Below, piece after piece: positions 62,856 through 64,000 of a DNA stretch of 64,000 nt; the first letter of the stretch is position 1; every line of letters begins with the position of its first letter. The translations under genes and the position numbers were made by a program. The notes beneath the pieces are model-generated. The model made no database searches. It was not told where the DNA came from and was given only the letters and a program-made list of their open reading frames with translations. The stretch spans positions 35,890 through 99,889 of the forward strand of contig JAMPGX010000014.1 in NCBI GenBank assembly GCA_023663725.1, written 5' to 3'. This DNA comes from a bacterium. GTDB taxonomy: Bacteria; Bacillota; Clostridia; Lachnospirales; Lachnospiraceae.

Positions 62856-63911
62856 CTATTCAAACACCACACAGGTCATGGACTGATTGACAAAGCGATT
62901 GTTATAATGCTCTCCATAACCCACCAGCCCCGCATGGCTGCCAAGCTGCGACATGTCGCGCAGATAGTCCTGCATGTAGCCCTGCTCACTGAACAGCTTG
63001 TACCGGAACAGGCAATTGACTGAGAACACCGCCGACCGCTTCGGAAAATCTGTGCATATCTTTTGGATGGTTTCTCTGGTAATGGCCCGATAATCTCCCA
63101 ACTCCAACAGGATCAGCACATCGGAATCATTGACCTGCCGGAAACAAGCCAGCGCATTGCCCGCCACCTCCTTGATGGAAATGATGCAGATGTCATCTCC
63201 ATTCAGCTTACCAAACGGATTCTTGAAGGTCTGAGTCAATATCTGTTGCTCCGTCACATGGAGAATGCTCTGATATACCTGCTTGGCGGGCTGGCCGTTG
63301 AGCGCCCCGATGACATAGTTGGCCCTGTCTGTCTGTGAAGCTATAAAACGGTAGTTTCCAAGAGGATGATAGATGTTCTCCTTATAGGTTTTCACGCGGC
63401 CCCCATGATTGCGTACCAGCGCATAGGCCACTGCGTCCTCATATACCTTGCCCCCAACGGAAACCTTACCGCCATCTCCAGTGCCGCCCACCAGAGAGAT
63501 ACCGCGGGGACCGAGCACAGTATTAACGGTGGTCAGCACACAGGCATCATTGCCCGTGCAGAAATCAATACACACCGTATCCCGTCCGGAGCCTCCTATT
63601 TTACTCAGATCCCCCTCCAAACGGCGAATATATTTCACCGGCATCGTGGACACCTGCTCCAACACATTGGCGGCTGCGCTCACTCCGTCTAAAAACGCAA
63701 TGACGGCAACCCCCGATTCCACGACGCTGGTATCATAGCCCATGCCGATACAGCCAATGCTGGGAATCCCAGGATAAAGCTTCTCCAGCGCCTTCACATG
63801 CTCCTCGAACTGAGCGCTGTTAGACAACAGCATAATAAACTGAGGATTCTTCAGACCACTCGTGGCTTCGGCAAGGTCTCCTCTCTGACTCATGGCATAA
63901 AACTGCCTCAT
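62856..63911 (-). CDS. FIST-domain sensory protein
   Basis: 351 residues with FIST N (1-200) and FIST C (215-345) domains: IPSIGCIGMGYDTSVVESGV, SLVGGTGDGG, ALVRNHGGRVKTY and FSVNCLFRYKLFSEQGYMQD are the typical blocks. FIST domains are predicted to bind small ligands, possibly amino acids, and usually occur with signalling partners. ATG 63911 follows AAAGGAGGAG. It forms a two-gene unit with the chemotaxis receptor. Confidence 0.87.
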   Translation of the reverse strand: MRQFYAMSQRGDLAEATSGLKNPQFIMLLSNSAQFEEHVKALEKLYPGIPSIGCIGMGYDTSVVESGVAVIAFLDGVSAAANVLEQVSTMPVKYIRRLEGDLSKIGGSGRDTVCIDFCTGNDACVLTTVNTVLGPRGISLVGGTGDGGKVSVGGKVYEDAVAYALVRNHGGRVKTYKENIYHPLGNYRFIASQTDRANYVIGALNGQPAKQVYQSILHVTEQQILTQTFKNPFGKLNGDDICIISIKEVAGNALACFRQVNDSDVLILLELGDYRAITRETIQKICTDFPKRSAVFSVNCLFRYKLFSEQGYMQDYLRDMSQLGSHAGLVGYGEHYNNRFVNQSMTCVVFE

Positions 63912-63948
63912 AAGACAAACTCCTCCTTTCCTGTTTACCCGATATATA

Positions 63949-64000
63949 GGCGTTTGCGAAAGCCAGTTACTTTGCTAGTGTCATTGTGCACATTGTATAC
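63949..64000. repeat. Second copy of the MITE-like arm (cut by window edge)
   Basis: 52 bases almost identical to 46498-46549, beginning AGGCGTTTGCGAAAGCCAG and ending at the window boundary. It lies immediately upstream of the FIST gene, like the first copy upstream of infA. Confidence 0.75.

Overview
The window looks like a chromosomal segment of a motile, low-to-mid GC Firmicute, most likely a member of the Lachnospiraceae (Clostridia). The reasons are strong AGGAGG-type ribosome binding sites throughout, the order rplQ-ecfA1-ecfA2-ecfT-truA-rplM-rpsI after the alpha operon, an enlarged ribosomal protein L17, zinc-ribbon forms of S14, L36 and adenylate kinase, and sigma-28 promoters of the Bacillus SigD type (TAAA-N15/16-NCCGATAN) in front of flagellin genes. 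No tRNA, rRNA, insertion sequence, CRISPR array or prophage was recognised.

Region 1 (1-36337) is a flagellin-modification island. From the left it holds phnW and a PEP mutase fused to a nucleotidyltransferase (aminoethylphosphonate synthesis and activation; the mutase runs off the window edge), a TPR-like protein with a glycosyltransferase, a choline module (BCCT transporter, LicC, LicA), and a large flagellin (fliC1). Next come 19 closely packed minus-strand genes (8575-30370): glycosyltransferases, a TarI/TarJ/epimerase set for a CDP-polyol, a dehydratase/lyase/decarboxylase block, two radical SAM enzymes, an ATP-grasp ligase, an AsnB amidotransferase, a DegT aminotransferase and a LicD phosphotransferase. 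A divergent forward operon then carries a CgeB-like glycosyltransferase and two more LicD proteins, followed by a short flagellin (fliC2) and two paralogous XRE regulators. Sigma-28 promoters precede both flagellins, the 19-gene operon and a small zinc-ribbon gene, so decoration and filament subunits appear to be expressed together. I infer that the island builds an unusual glycan carrying phosphonate, phosphocholine and/or polyol phosphate on flagellin.

Region 2 (36566-41068) holds rpsI, rplM, truA and the ECF vitamin-transporter module ecfT-ecfA2-ecfA1, all on the minus strand. A divergent M15 peptidase (41213-42163) separates it from Region 3 (42296-60160), the complete S10-spc-alpha ribosomal supercluster: rpsJ through rplO, secY, adk, map, a KOW protein, infA, rpmJ, rpsM, rpsK, rpsD, rpoA and rplQ. 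Several of its spacers are unusual: tandem palindromic repeats between rpsJ and rplC, a 330-nt structured gap between rpmJ and rpsM, and a MITE-like element upstream of infA that recurs at the right edge of the window.

Region 3 is followed (60353-63911) by a SAM-dependent methyltransferase, a Q/Y-rich membrane protein, and a soluble chemotaxis receptor paired with a FIST sensor protein.
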